Shown in pieces: positions 29,117-36,829 of a DNA stretch of 64,000 nt (the stretch's first letter is position 1; every line of letters starts with the position of its first letter). Made by a program: the position numbers and the translations under genes. The DNA is taken from assembly GCA_011050085.1 (NCBI GenBank), contig DRGL01000036.1, forward strand, positions 1 to 64,000, in the 5' to 3' direction. The notes beneath the pieces were generated by a model. That model did not search any database and was not told the origin of the DNA. It worked only from the letters and a program-made list of their open reading frames with translations. Source of the stretch: Pricia antarctica (GTDB taxonomy: Bacteria > Bacteroidota > Bacteroidia > Flavobacteriales > Flavobacteriaceae).

Positions 29117-29355
29117 ATCTATGTTTATCGGTCATTCTGTCATTGCTCGTACAGAAATCCTCTTTTTGCTTAAATTAAAAAATCTTTGGCGTCTACTGTA
29201 AATGTTCATAAAATACAATAAAACTTTTTTTTCCGATGCTATAAAGACAATTGTTATGCCATATCCTACAGGGCGCATTCGGATTTAAAAATTTTTAGGA
29301 TGAAAACTGTAACAATCCCTAACTTATCCCATCCTTATAACAAACCATCCACTTT

Positions 29356-29907
29356 TTGAGCCATAAAGAGGAACATATAGCAACACTGTTACAACAGTGT
29401 CTTGAAGGTAATCAAAATGCCCAGCTAGCCGTTTACAATCAATACTATAAGGCGATGTATAACATTTCCTTACGAATAGTAAAGCAAACGGACGAGGCGG
29501 AAGATGTTATGCAAGAATCTTTCTTAAAGGCATTTACTAAGCTGCATACCTATAAAGGTGAGGTGGCGTTCGGGGCATGGTTGAAGCGTATTGTAATCAA
29601 CAATAGTATTCAACACTATCGTAAACAACAAAAAATGAAAGAAGTAGGTTTAGACGAGGTGCTATACAAGGTCGAAGATAACGAGGTAGGTGTTCCGGAT
29701 CATGCGTTTACCGAACTGAAGGCTCAAAAAGTGATGAAAACCATGAGCCGGCTAAAGGACAACTACCGGATTTCTTTGACCTTGCATCTCATTGAAGGTT
29801 ATGATTATGACGAAGTCAGCCGCATTATGAATATTAGCTACGCGAACTGCAGAACGACAATATCACGGGCGAAGGTAAGCTTACGAAAAAAATTAATAAT
29901 TGCTTAA
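29356..29907 (+). CDS. ECF-type RNA polymerase sigma factor
   Basis: A 183-residue sigma-70-family protein. Region 2 is seen in YKAMYNISLRIVKQTDEAEDVMQESFLKAF and the following AFGAWLKRIVINNSIQHYRK. Region 4 follows an acidic linker (LKDNYRISLTLHLIEGYDYDEV, then a helix-turn-helix ending SRAKVSLRKKL). The start appears to be TTG at 29356: there is no in-frame ATG upstream before a stop, and the first internal ATG would cut into region 2. It is followed by an anti-sigma gene two bases after its stop, then by envelope genes likely under its control. Confidence 0.9.
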   Translation: MSHKEEHIATLLQQCLEGNQNAQLAVYNQYYKAMYNISLRIVKQTDEAEDVMQESFLKAFTKLHTYKGEVAFGAWLKRIVINNSIQHYRKQQKMKEVGLDEVLYKVEDNEVGVPDHAFTELKAQKVMKTMSRLKDNYRISLTLHLIEGYDYDEVSRIMNISYANCRTTISRAKVSLRKKLIIA

Positions 29908-29908
29908 G

Positions 29909-30463
29909 ATGGAAAGAGACGATATAGATAAGCTTTTTGAAGATCTTCAAGGGTCTTTCGACACCAACGCTCCAAAATTAGGCCACGAACAGCGTTTTCT
30001 CGAAAAGTTGAAGGCTTCGAAAAAGGATGCAAACCGAAGAAAGAAATCTTGGTGGAGGCCTTTTGCAGTAGCTGCTTCAATAGCTCTACTCTGTACCCTA
30101 GCATTCGGAGCTTACGAATCGCTACCGACTTTCGAAGAAAAGGTAGCGGAAATTTCACCCGAAGTATCGCGAACACAATTTTATTTTGCCAGCCTTATCG
30201 AAGAGAAGGTCAAGGCGCTCGAAGAGGAAAGTACCCCAGAGACCCGCCGTATTATCGATGACAGTATGCTACAGCTTGATAAATTGGAAAGTGACTACAC
30301 CAAATTGGAGCAAGATTTAGTTAATGGGGGTAATACCAAGCTTCTATTGAGCGCCATGATAACCAACTTTAGCACACGTATCGACTTATTACAGGATGTT
30401 CTTAACCATATTGAAAACATAAAAAAATTAAAATATAACGATGAAACGAAAACTACTATTTAG
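29909..30463 (+). CDS. Single-pass anti-sigma factor-like protein
   Basis: 184 residues from the ATG at 29909; a TTG nine bases earlier is possible. The N-terminal ~48 residues are charged and cytoplasmic, ending RRKKSWW. One membrane helix covers about residues 50-68 (PFAVAASIALLCTLAFGAY), and the C-terminal periplasmic part is acidic and helical. No ZAS zinc motif is visible, so the anti-sigma role is inferred from its position directly after the ECF gene and from its topology. Its end overlaps the next ORF by 23 bp. Confidence 0.75.
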   Translation: MERDDIDKLFEDLQGSFDTNAPKLGHEQRFLEKLKASKKDANRRKKSWWRPFAVAASIALLCTLAFGAYESLPTFEEKVAEISPEVSRTQFYFASLIEEKVKALEEESTPETRRIIDDSMLQLDKLESDYTKLEQDLVNGGNTKLLLSAMITNFSTRIDLLQDVLNHIENIKKLKYNDETKTTI

Positions 30464-31535
30464 GCATATGGCATTAGCCATCTTGATGTTACCTATGACA
30501 ATATGGGCCAATGATGGAAAATTAAAGGGGAAATACAATAAGGAGAAAACGGTCAAGAAGGAATTTGAGGTTAATTCAGAAGCCCTTTTGTTAGTAGACA
30601 ACAGCTATGGCAACCTTAACATTACCTCTTGGAACGAAGATAGAATCGTTATTGAAGTTAATATCAAGACCAGTGGCAACAATGCAGAGAAAGTGCAGGA
30701 AAAACTAGACGAGATTCGTATCGACTTCGAAAACAGCAGTAGTCAAGTATCGGCACGTACGATTTTCAATACCAAAGATTCAGGTTGGGGATGGAACTGG
30801 GGCCGGAGCAACAATGTTGATATGCAGGTAAACTATACGATTAAGCTGCCCATAAAAAGTAAAGTGGACCTCAACAACGATTATGGAAGTATCATATTAG
30901 ACCGCATTGATGGCCACGCCAAAATCAGCTGTGACTACGGCAGGTTAGATGTGGGGGAACTCAACGGTCGAGATAATCAATTGAATTTCGACTACACTTC
31001 AAAATCAACGATCGGCTATATTCGAAGTGGCGATATTTCTGCCGATTATTCCGGTTTTACGATTGAAAAAGCTGGCGATTTAGTCATTAGCGCCGATTAC
31101 ACCAACTCAGAGGTCGGCCAAATGGGTAACCTACAGTATTCATGCGACTACGGAAAAATCGAAATTAGAGAGGCTGAAAATATACAAGGTACCGGTGATT
31201 ATTTAAACGTAGACTTAGGTACGATACATGGAAATGTTGATATAACCTCCGATTATGGCTCCCTGAAAATTGATAAAATGGACGTCGATGCCGGAAACCT
31301 ACAGATCAATTCAGATTACACCGGTGTGAAAATCGGATATGACCTAGGATACCATTTTAATTTCGAAATTAATACGAGTTACTCCGGAGTGAGTGGCAAA
31401 GATGATTTCCAAATCAATATCAGTGAAGAGAAAAATAACAAAAACTATTATAAAGGATTTTATGGGTCTCCCAACAGCGGTAACGCGGTTTCCATAAGTA
31501 GCGATTACGGGGGAATAACATTTTATCAAAATTAA
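30441..31535 (+). CDS. Exported DUF4097-type solenoid protein with DYG repeats
   Basis: A 364-residue protein with a signal peptide (MALAILMLPMTIWAN). After a short N-terminal part it carries about a dozen copies of an x-[DS]Y-[GTS] unit spaced ~15-30 residues, such as DNSYGNLNI, NNDYGSIIL, SCDYGRLDV, SADYSGFTI, SCDYGKIEI, TSDYGSLKI and SSDYGGITF. The pattern fits a right-handed beta-helix of the DUF4097/putative-adhesin family. The predicted site is periplasm or cell surface; function unknown. It overlaps the anti-sigma gene and is followed by a second solenoid gene, so it likely belongs to the sigma factor's operon. Confidence 0.8.
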   Translation: MKRKLLFRHMALAILMLPMTIWANDGKLKGKYNKEKTVKKEFEVNSEALLLVDNSYGNLNITSWNEDRIVIEVNIKTSGNNAEKVQEKLDEIRIDFENSSSQVSARTIFNTKDSGWGWNWGRSNNVDMQVNYTIKLPIKSKVDLNNDYGSIILDRIDGHAKISCDYGRLDVGELNGRDNQLNFDYTSKSTIGYIRSGDISADYSGFTIEKAGDLVISADYTNSEVGQMGNLQYSCDYGKIEIREAENIQGTGDYLNVDLGTIHGNVDITSDYGSLKIDKMDVDAGNLQINSDYTGVKIGYDLGYHFNFEINTSYSGVSGKDDFQINISEEKNNKNYYKGFYGSPNSGNAVSISSDYGGITFYQN

Positions 31536-31606
31536 ACATCAATCAAAACCTGAACCGCACTCGGTAGTCCATATTTAGATGCTGTTTGGGTCAAAACAAG
31601 AACATC

Positions 31607-32332
31607 ATGAAAAAAGTAGCCGTTTTAAGTTTAGTGGTTTTAGTTACAGCCTCTTGCGCAGGACAATGGGGCAAGGGCGTTAATGGCAACGGTAATTCCG
31701 TTAGTATTGAACGTAATGTCGATGAATACGATGAAATCTCTGTCTCAGGATGGTTTGATGTTGATTTAGTCTCTGGTAAAGAGGGTGCATTGACCATTGA
31801 AGGGGAAGAAAATTTGTTAGAATATATTATTACCGAAGTAAAAAATGGGAAATTGGTTATTAAACAGGAAAAAGGAATCAATTTGAAGCCTTCAATCTCG
31901 AAACAAGGTATTCGCATTACTGTACCTGTAGAAAGTATAGAGGCCCTAAACTTATCCGGGTCAGGGGATATCGTAGGAAAAATGACCCTTAAGACTTCGG
32001 ATTTTAAAACTGCCATGTCTGGCTCCGGGGATATTACATTAGACCTGGAAACTAGTTCCATAAGTGCCTCGATGTCGGGTTCCGGAGACATGAACCTCAG
32101 CGGAACTACCACTGATTTTGAGGCTGCCATTTCAGGCTCGGGAGACATCAAGGCTTACGATTTAGTAGCGGACAATGTAGAAGCTACCGTTTCGGGATCG
32201 GCGGATATCAAGGTGACGGCCAATAAAATGCTGAAAGCAAGAGTTTCAGGATCCGGAGATATAAGCTATCGTGGAAATCCAACTAAGGTAGACACCAAAA
32301 CTTCAGGCTCAGGAGATATTTCAAAAGGCTAA
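31607..32332 (+). CDS. DUF2807 (GIN-type) lipoprotein with SGSGD repeats
   Basis: 241 residues from the ATG at 31607; a TTG 21 bases earlier is less likely. The lipobox VTASC marks an SPII lipoprotein. From mid-protein there are seven copies of SGS[GA]D[IM] (LSGSGDIVG, MSGSGDITL, MSGSGDMNL, ISGSGDIKA, VSGSADIKV, VSGSGDISY, TSGSGDISK) about 20 residues apart. This is a hallmark of DUF2807 head GIN-domain proteins, thought to form a beta-helix. No catalytic residues. It sits 71 bp after the DUF4097-type gene and likely shares its regulation. Confidence 0.88.
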   Translation: MKKVAVLSLVVLVTASCAGQWGKGVNGNGNSVSIERNVDEYDEISVSGWFDVDLVSGKEGALTIEGEENLLEYIITEVKNGKLVIKQEKGINLKPSISKQGIRITVPVESIEALNLSGSGDIVGKMTLKTSDFKTAMSGSGDITLDLETSSISASMSGSGDMNLSGTTTDFEAAISGSGDIKAYDLVADNVEATVSGSADIKVTANKMLKARVSGSGDISYRGNPTKVDTKTSGSGDISKG

Positions 32333-32459
32333 TCCTTCATCTATACAGCGGTGGTTTTTCCAAGCTAGAAAGTTGCTGGTCTTTTACAACAAAAACGCTA
32401 CATATTACGTTCTAGAGGTTGTTTTTGATAGTAAAAACTTAGGACCAACCCCTATAGCG

Positions 32460-32987
32460 ATGGATAAAATTTTAAAAATTATTGTACCCGTATTATTTTT
32501 AATGATAACATGCACCACTGTATTTTCACAGGAAGGCTTTAAAATCGGTGCCCATGGCGGAATACCGCTCGGGGATTTAAATGACCAAATCGGAATCGTT
32601 ATCGGAGCGGATATCGGATATCTCTGGGCGCCCAACAAAATTTTTGATTTAGGGATTAAAGCGGGAATACTACATGGATTTCCGGAAACCTTTAAGGCAG
32701 AAACGGTAAGTGTAAAATTGCCTAGTGTACAATTTGCACCTTTAGCAGCGTCTTTACGCATTTGGCCCGCCAAGTCTTTTTCTATTGGCGGTGATGTAGG
32801 TCATGCCATCGGACTGAATGAAGGTAATGATGGCGGATTTTACTATCGCCCCCAAATAGGCTTTCAAGTGGGTCCGCAATCGGAAATCAATATCTCATAT
32901 ACAGCTATAGACCTAGGTGAAGCAACTTGGTCAACAGTGACCGTTGGTTATATGTACACCTTTTTATCTGCGCGGCACTTTAGATAG
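32460..32987 (+). CDS. Outer-membrane beta-barrel family protein
   Basis: 175 residues from the ATG at 32460 (MDKILKIIVPVLFLMITC); the frame is open upstream but the signal peptide, ending TTVFSQ, fixes the start. Alternating hydrophobic strands (FKIGAHGGIPLGDL, SIGGDVGHAIGL, FYYRPQIGFQVGP, WSTVTVGYMYTF) are typical of a small OmpW/OmpX-like beta-barrel, and it ends with aromatic and positively charged residues. Substrate or partner unknown. It is the last gene of the sigma-regulated cluster and is followed by a terminator. Confidence 0.75.
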   Translation: MDKILKIIVPVLFLMITCTTVFSQEGFKIGAHGGIPLGDLNDQIGIVIGADIGYLWAPNKIFDLGIKAGILHGFPETFKAETVSVKLPSVQFAPLAASLRIWPAKSFSIGGDVGHAIGLNEGNDGGFYYRPQIGFQVGPQSEINISYTAIDLGEATWSTVTVGYMYTFLSARHFR

Positions 32988-33015
32988 CTATCCAACAGAA
33001 TATATATTGAAAAAC

Positions 33016-33063
33016 AAAAGCACCTATTGCCAATTTTTGAATTGGAAACAGGTGCTTTTTTTA
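33016..33063. terminator. Two-tier hairpin terminator
   Basis: Outer arms AAAAGCACCT / AGGTGCTTTT and inner arms CCAAT / ATTGG form a long interrupted stem with a T-run. It ends the sigma-regulated cluster and also faces the convergent DUF3817 gene. Confidence 0.85.
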
Positions 33064-33110
33064 TTGGGTGATTGCAATTGCTTTTATACGTAAGCAACTA
33101 CCACTGTATT

Positions 33111-33395
33111 TTAATTCGCTTGCGGCGCTAAATATTTTTTGTCGACATAAAAGGTGGCAAAGGGCAAGAGTGATGCCATTAATAACACGAATCCCTTTTT
33201 GAATCCCCACTTTTTCATGGTCCAAAAAACTATCGCCAACACGATATAGGCGATAAATAGTATCCCATGGGCATAACCTACGTATTTATTGGGCATCGGT
33301 AAATCTGCCAAATATTTTAGGGGCATCGTTACGGCAAAGAGTGCCAAATACGAGATACCTTCAAGAATAGCAGTGATTCGAAATAGATTGAGCAT
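33111..33395 (-). CDS. DUF3817 small membrane protein
   Basis: 94 residues with three hydrophobic helices. The family pattern is clear: FRITAILEGISYLALF near the start, the KYVGYAHGILFIAYI segment with His, and a terminal LPFATFYVDKK. DUF3817 members are inner-membrane proteins of unknown role, sometimes linked in name to MarC/YjgP-type annotations without evidence. It starts 14 bp after the lpdA stop and is probably its operon partner. Confidence 0.88.
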   Translation of the reverse strand: MLNLFRITAILEGISYLALFAVTMPLKYLADLPMPNKYVGYAHGILFIAYIVLAIVFWTMKKWGFKKGFVLLMASLLPFATFYVDKKYLAPQAN

Positions 33396-33409
33396 GCGTC
33401 ACATTTTAT

Positions 33410-34801
33410 TTATAGGTGGATAACCTCGTCATAAGCCGCCGCAACTGCCTCCATAACGGCTTCACTCATGGTAGGATGCGGGTGTACCGATTTTAAAATT
33501 TCGTGACCGGTCGTTTCAAGCTTACGTGCGACCACCGCTTCGGCAATCATATCGGTAACACCGGCACCAATCATATGGCAACCTAACCATTCGCCATATT
33601 TGGCATCGAAAATGACCTTCACAAAACCATCTGGCGAACCGGAGGCTTTGGCTTTTCCACTAGCGGAAAAAGGGAATTTACCAATTTTAATGTCCAATCC
33701 CTTTTCCTTGGCCTGTTTTTCCGTAAGTCCTACGGAAGCTATTTCGGGCGTACAGTAGGTACAACCGGGAATATTACCGTAATCTAAAGGTTCGACGTGC
33801 ATGTCGGCCAATTTTTCTACACAAAGAATACCTTCCGCAGATGCAACATGGGCCAAAGCTTGACCAGGGGTAACATCACCAATTGCATAATACCCAGGGA
33901 TATTTGTTTGGTAAAAGTCGTTAACTAAAATCTTATCCCTATCCGTTTTAATACCTACATCCTCTAAGCCAATATTTTCGATATTGGATTTAATGCCGAC
34001 CGCTGATAACACGATATCCGCTTCGAGCACCTCTTCCCCTTTAGAAGTTTTAACGGTAGCCTTCACCCCTTCACCGGAAGTATCAACCTTAGTAACTTCA
34101 GATGCGGTCATGATTTTAATACCCATTTTTTTGAAACTGCGTTCCAATTGTTTAGAGATATCCTCGTCTTCTACTGGAACAATATTGGGCAAATATTCAA
34201 CTACAGTTACTTCGGTGCCCATTGAATTATAGAAATAGGCGAATTCAATACCGATGGCACCGCTACCTACTACAATCATTTTCTTGGGTTGTTTTTCCAA
34301 GGTCATGGCTTCACGGTAGCCTATGATTTTTTTCCCATCCTGTTTTAAGCTGGGAAGTTCCCGGCTTCGTGCACCTGTTGCAATAATGATATTTTTGGCG
34401 CTGTGCTCTTCTGTCTTGCCGTCTTCCGTTTTTACGGATATTTTCTTTCCTGTTTTTAAGGTGCCAAAACCTTTAATAACCTCGATTTTGTTCTTTTTCA
34501 TCAAGAACTGAACACCCTTGCTCATATCATTGGCTACATTTCGACTGCGCTTCACTACCCCTTCAAAATCCTTTTCCACATTGTCGGCCTTCAATCCGTA
34601 ATCTCCGGCATGTTTTAGATATTCGAAAACTTGGGCAGATTTCAACAGTGCCTTGGTAGGAATACAGCCCCAGTTCAAGCAGACCCCACCAAGACTTTCT
34701 TTCTCGATGATAGCGGTCTTGAAACCAAGTTGCGAAGCACGTATAGCAGTTACATATCCTCCGGGGCCACTGCCCAAAACAATTATATCAAAATCGGCCA
34801 T
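33410..34801 (-). CDS. lpdA: Dihydrolipoyl dehydrogenase (E3)
   Basis: A 463-residue FAD disulfide oxidoreductase that reoxidises lipoamide in pyruvate and 2-oxoglutarate dehydrogenase complexes and the glycine cleavage system. The FAD-binding GSGPGGYVTAI is at the N-terminus. The redox pair Cys41/Cys46 is in GGVCLNWGCIPTK, the NAD motif is GSGAIGIEFAYF, AIGDVTPG is the second FAD contact, and the C-terminal dimer-interface HPHPTMSE holds the catalytic His-Glu. All intact. E1/E2 genes are not nearby. Confidence 0.96.
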   Translation of the reverse strand: MADFDIIVLGSGPGGYVTAIRASQLGFKTAIIEKESLGGVCLNWGCIPTKALLKSAQVFEYLKHAGDYGLKADNVEKDFEGVVKRSRNVANDMSKGVQFLMKKNKIEVIKGFGTLKTGKKISVKTEDGKTEEHSAKNIIIATGARSRELPSLKQDGKKIIGYREAMTLEKQPKKMIVVGSGAIGIEFAYFYNSMGTEVTVVEYLPNIVPVEDEDISKQLERSFKKMGIKIMTASEVTKVDTSGEGVKATVKTSKGEEVLEADIVLSAVGIKSNIENIGLEDVGIKTDRDKILVNDFYQTNIPGYYAIGDVTPGQALAHVASAEGILCVEKLADMHVEPLDYGNIPGCTYCTPEIASVGLTEKQAKEKGLDIKIGKFPFSASGKAKASGSPDGFVKVIFDAKYGEWLGCHMIGAGVTDMIAEAVVARKLETTGHEILKSVHPHPTMSEAVMEAVAAAYDEVIHL

Positions 34802-34837
34802 AGTATTGTGTTTTAGCTAATGAGTTTTAAAGAAGTG

Positions 34838-34845
34838 CAAAAGTA
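34838..34845 (-). promoter_or_regulatory. Probable lpdA -7 box (TACTTTTG on minus strand)
   Basis: CAAAAGTA on the plus strand is TACTTTTG on the minus strand, 37 bp before the lpdA start. No clear -33 TTG. Confidence 0.5.
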
Positions 34846-35386
34846 AGGAATTCTGTCGATAACATGAGACCATTTACCGATTAGGAACTGAAGTTTGAAA
34901 GGTCGCTGAAGATTGTTGTTGAACAAGGGATAAGACACATTCAAAACCTTGAAAGTATTGCAATCTACCGATAACACTTCGTGGTATAATTGTGAAAAAG
35001 AGCTCGCGAACAAGTACTATCCTATTTCACTTTGACGTAGAATTAAAACTGAAACCCAAAGCATTGTCAAAGTTTGATATAGTTTTAGAGTTTAGTGGTC
35101 TAGGTAAAATACAATATCTTATAGAACCGCAATACAAGCTTAACCTAATACTATGGAGTGTTAGGCGATTGAAATAGATGTATCAATTTAATAATTGGCC
35201 AGTCCCATCAAATGCAATCAACCTTTATAATCGCTCTACCCTAAAAGGATACGGTGGAAAATTTTTGCAATGAACAATTACTACCACCTGAATAAGTATG
35301 ATATGGCGACCCCACCTAGCGTACTAAGAGAAAGTATGTTAAATTCTATATTTCTACAACGCAAACTGCAAGTTCACTATCAATCG
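34846..35386. other. Non-coding spacer between lpdA and msrB
   Basis: About 540 AT-rich bases. A 61-codon plus-strand frame at 34992-35177 has no recognisable feature. No RNA or IS remnant recognised. Confidence 0.4.
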
Positions 35387-35887
35387 CTACTTTGTAGCTG
35401 GTACAAATTTTAAAGCCGCACCATTGATACAATGTCGTAATCCGGTCGGTTCGGGCCCATCTTCAAAGACATGACCGAGATGGCCACCACAAGTGGCACA
35501 GTGCTCTTCGGTACGCTTGTATCCAATCTTATAATCTACGTCATAGGCAACATTACCTTCTACCTCTTTATAAAAACTAGGCCATCCGGTACCTGAATCA
35601 AATTTAGTATCACTCTTAAAAACCTCGGTCCCACAACCAGCGCAGACATACGTGCCTTTCTTCTTATTTTCAAGCAATTCACTTGAAAACGGATTTTCGG
35701 TTGCCTCATGCCGAAGAACTTGATATTCCATGGGTGTAAGTGCCGCTTGCCATTCGGCATCCGTTTTGGTAACCTCGAACTTCTGTTCGGTCTGGTCATC
35801 CTTTCCCATTGCGGTCTTATTTTCCTGTGAGTTTCCCTTGCAGTTTGTCAATAGTAAACAGAGGGCAATCGCTATTTTAGTATACAT
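35387..35887 (-). CDS. msrB: Lipoprotein peptide-methionine (R)-S-oxide reductase
   Basis: A 166-residue MsrB. The first 16 residues (MYTKIAIALCLLLTNC) form an SPII lipoprotein signal, which places the repair enzyme in the envelope, unlike cytosolic MsrB. Zinc-binding CxxC pairs are CAGCGTEVF and CATCGGHLGHVF. The catalytic Cys is in RHCINGAALKF. FDSGTGWPSFY is the substrate pocket. It reduces R-methionine sulfoxide in exported proteins; the reductant chain is not encoded nearby. Confidence 0.95.
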   Translation of the reverse strand: MYTKIAIALCLLLTNCKGNSQENKTAMGKDDQTEQKFEVTKTDAEWQAALTPMEYQVLRHEATENPFSSELLENKKKGTYVCAGCGTEVFKSDTKFDSGTGWPSFYKEVEGNVAYDVDYKIGYKRTEEHCATCGGHLGHVFEDGPEPTGLRHCINGAALKFVPATK

Positions 35888-36061
35888 GATAATTTTATTT
35901 TTATGGTATTGAATTAGACGTATGTAATCCTATTTCCTATCCTTTATATCTACGTAAAATTGGTCATAAAGTTTCACTAGGCATGAAGGAACATCCGTGA
36001 TATATATATAAAGAACCCCACTTATATAGCAGGGTTCCATATATTAATATCACAATAAAGC

Positions 36062-36637
36062 TTATTTTACACGTATTTTTTGAACATCCTTTTCAGTAAG
36101 TCCCAAAGAACTCATTACCGCAGCCATATTACTTTTGTCCATTTTTGACGTCGCAGCCACTCCCGGTACGATAGCGATACGGAAAATTTGATTATCGGTA
36201 AAACCTGGGTCAAGGTTGGATAGATTAAAATTACCGCTGATCAATATTTCCACATCCTTCGAGGTATGGCCCGAAATGAATTGAATCGTACCTTGATCTA
36301 AAAAGAAACTTTGGGGAATAAGGTTCCAAACATTTTCTGATCCACCATCCTCAAAATCGACCGTTCGATCAAATTGATATACGAGAACAGCGTCATTGGG
36401 CAGAACTTCAAAACTAGTGAAGTCGGTAAAAGTGAGAATGCTCTCATAAAGGTTATCTGCAACGATATAATCAAAATTTACGCCTTCGACCTCAAAGACC
36501 TGGGCTTGTATTCCGGCTTCACCATCAATGCCATCGAGACCATCCAAACCGTCAAATCCCGGAGGTCCTTGATCGCCCTGACACGATACTAATACTAAGG
36601 TTAAAAAAGCACCCAACACTATTCCTACATTTTTCAT
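36062..36637 (-). CDS. Collagen-like lipoprotein of unknown function
   Basis: 191 residues. The signal ends at the lipobox LVSC (Cys19). Immediately after it comes a short Gly-X-Y tract, GDQGPPGFDGLDGLDGIDGE, about seven triplets long. The rest looks like beta-rich folding with no family I recognise. The C-terminal LGLTEKDVQKIRVK is basic. Collagen-like tracts next to a lipid anchor are recurrent in flavobacterial lipoproteins. Whether seven triplets can form a triple helix is doubtful, so the tract may only be a stalk. Confidence 0.75.
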   Translation of the reverse strand: MKNVGIVLGAFLTLVLVSCQGDQGPPGFDGLDGLDGIDGEAGIQAQVFEVEGVNFDYIVADNLYESILTFTDFTSFEVLPNDAVLVYQFDRTVDFEDGGSENVWNLIPQSFFLDQGTIQFISGHTSKDVEILISGNFNLSNLDPGFTDNQIFRIAIVPGVAATSKMDKSNMAAVMSSLGLTEKDVQKIRVK

Positions 36638-36787
36638 AATTCTAAATTTTTGATGGTTAACATTCCGTATTATAAACTTAAACTTTCAAAAAGCGTTCCG
36701 TTTTTTAAAAATCCGTATCTTTTGTCCGAAAATTAGTTATTCATTAAGTAAAAATAATAAAGGAGTCTGACGTTAGGCAAAGTTGTT

Positions 36788-36795
36788 TAGCTTTG
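36788..36795 (+). promoter_or_regulatory. Probable glgB -7 box (TAGCTTTG)
   Basis: Exact TAnnTTTG match 34 bp before the glgB start. No TTG at -33 spacing. Confidence 0.5.
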
Positions 36796-36829
36796 ACATC
36801 AAATTCTATTCGTAATCCTACCTTATATT

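Noticed and set aside
31591-32151. 186-residue minus-strand frame over the SGSGD-repeat gene
   Set aside because: It is generated by the complement of the repeats (many SPEPD motifs) and has no independent support.
34992-35177. 61-codon plus-strand ORF between lpdA and msrB
   Set aside because: No start context, no recognisable sequence features, and low-complexity AT-rich composition.
36013-36037. Terminator GAACCC/GGGTTC downstream of the collagen-like gene
   Set aside because: Arms are only six bases with a large loop and no clear T-run; too weak to list.
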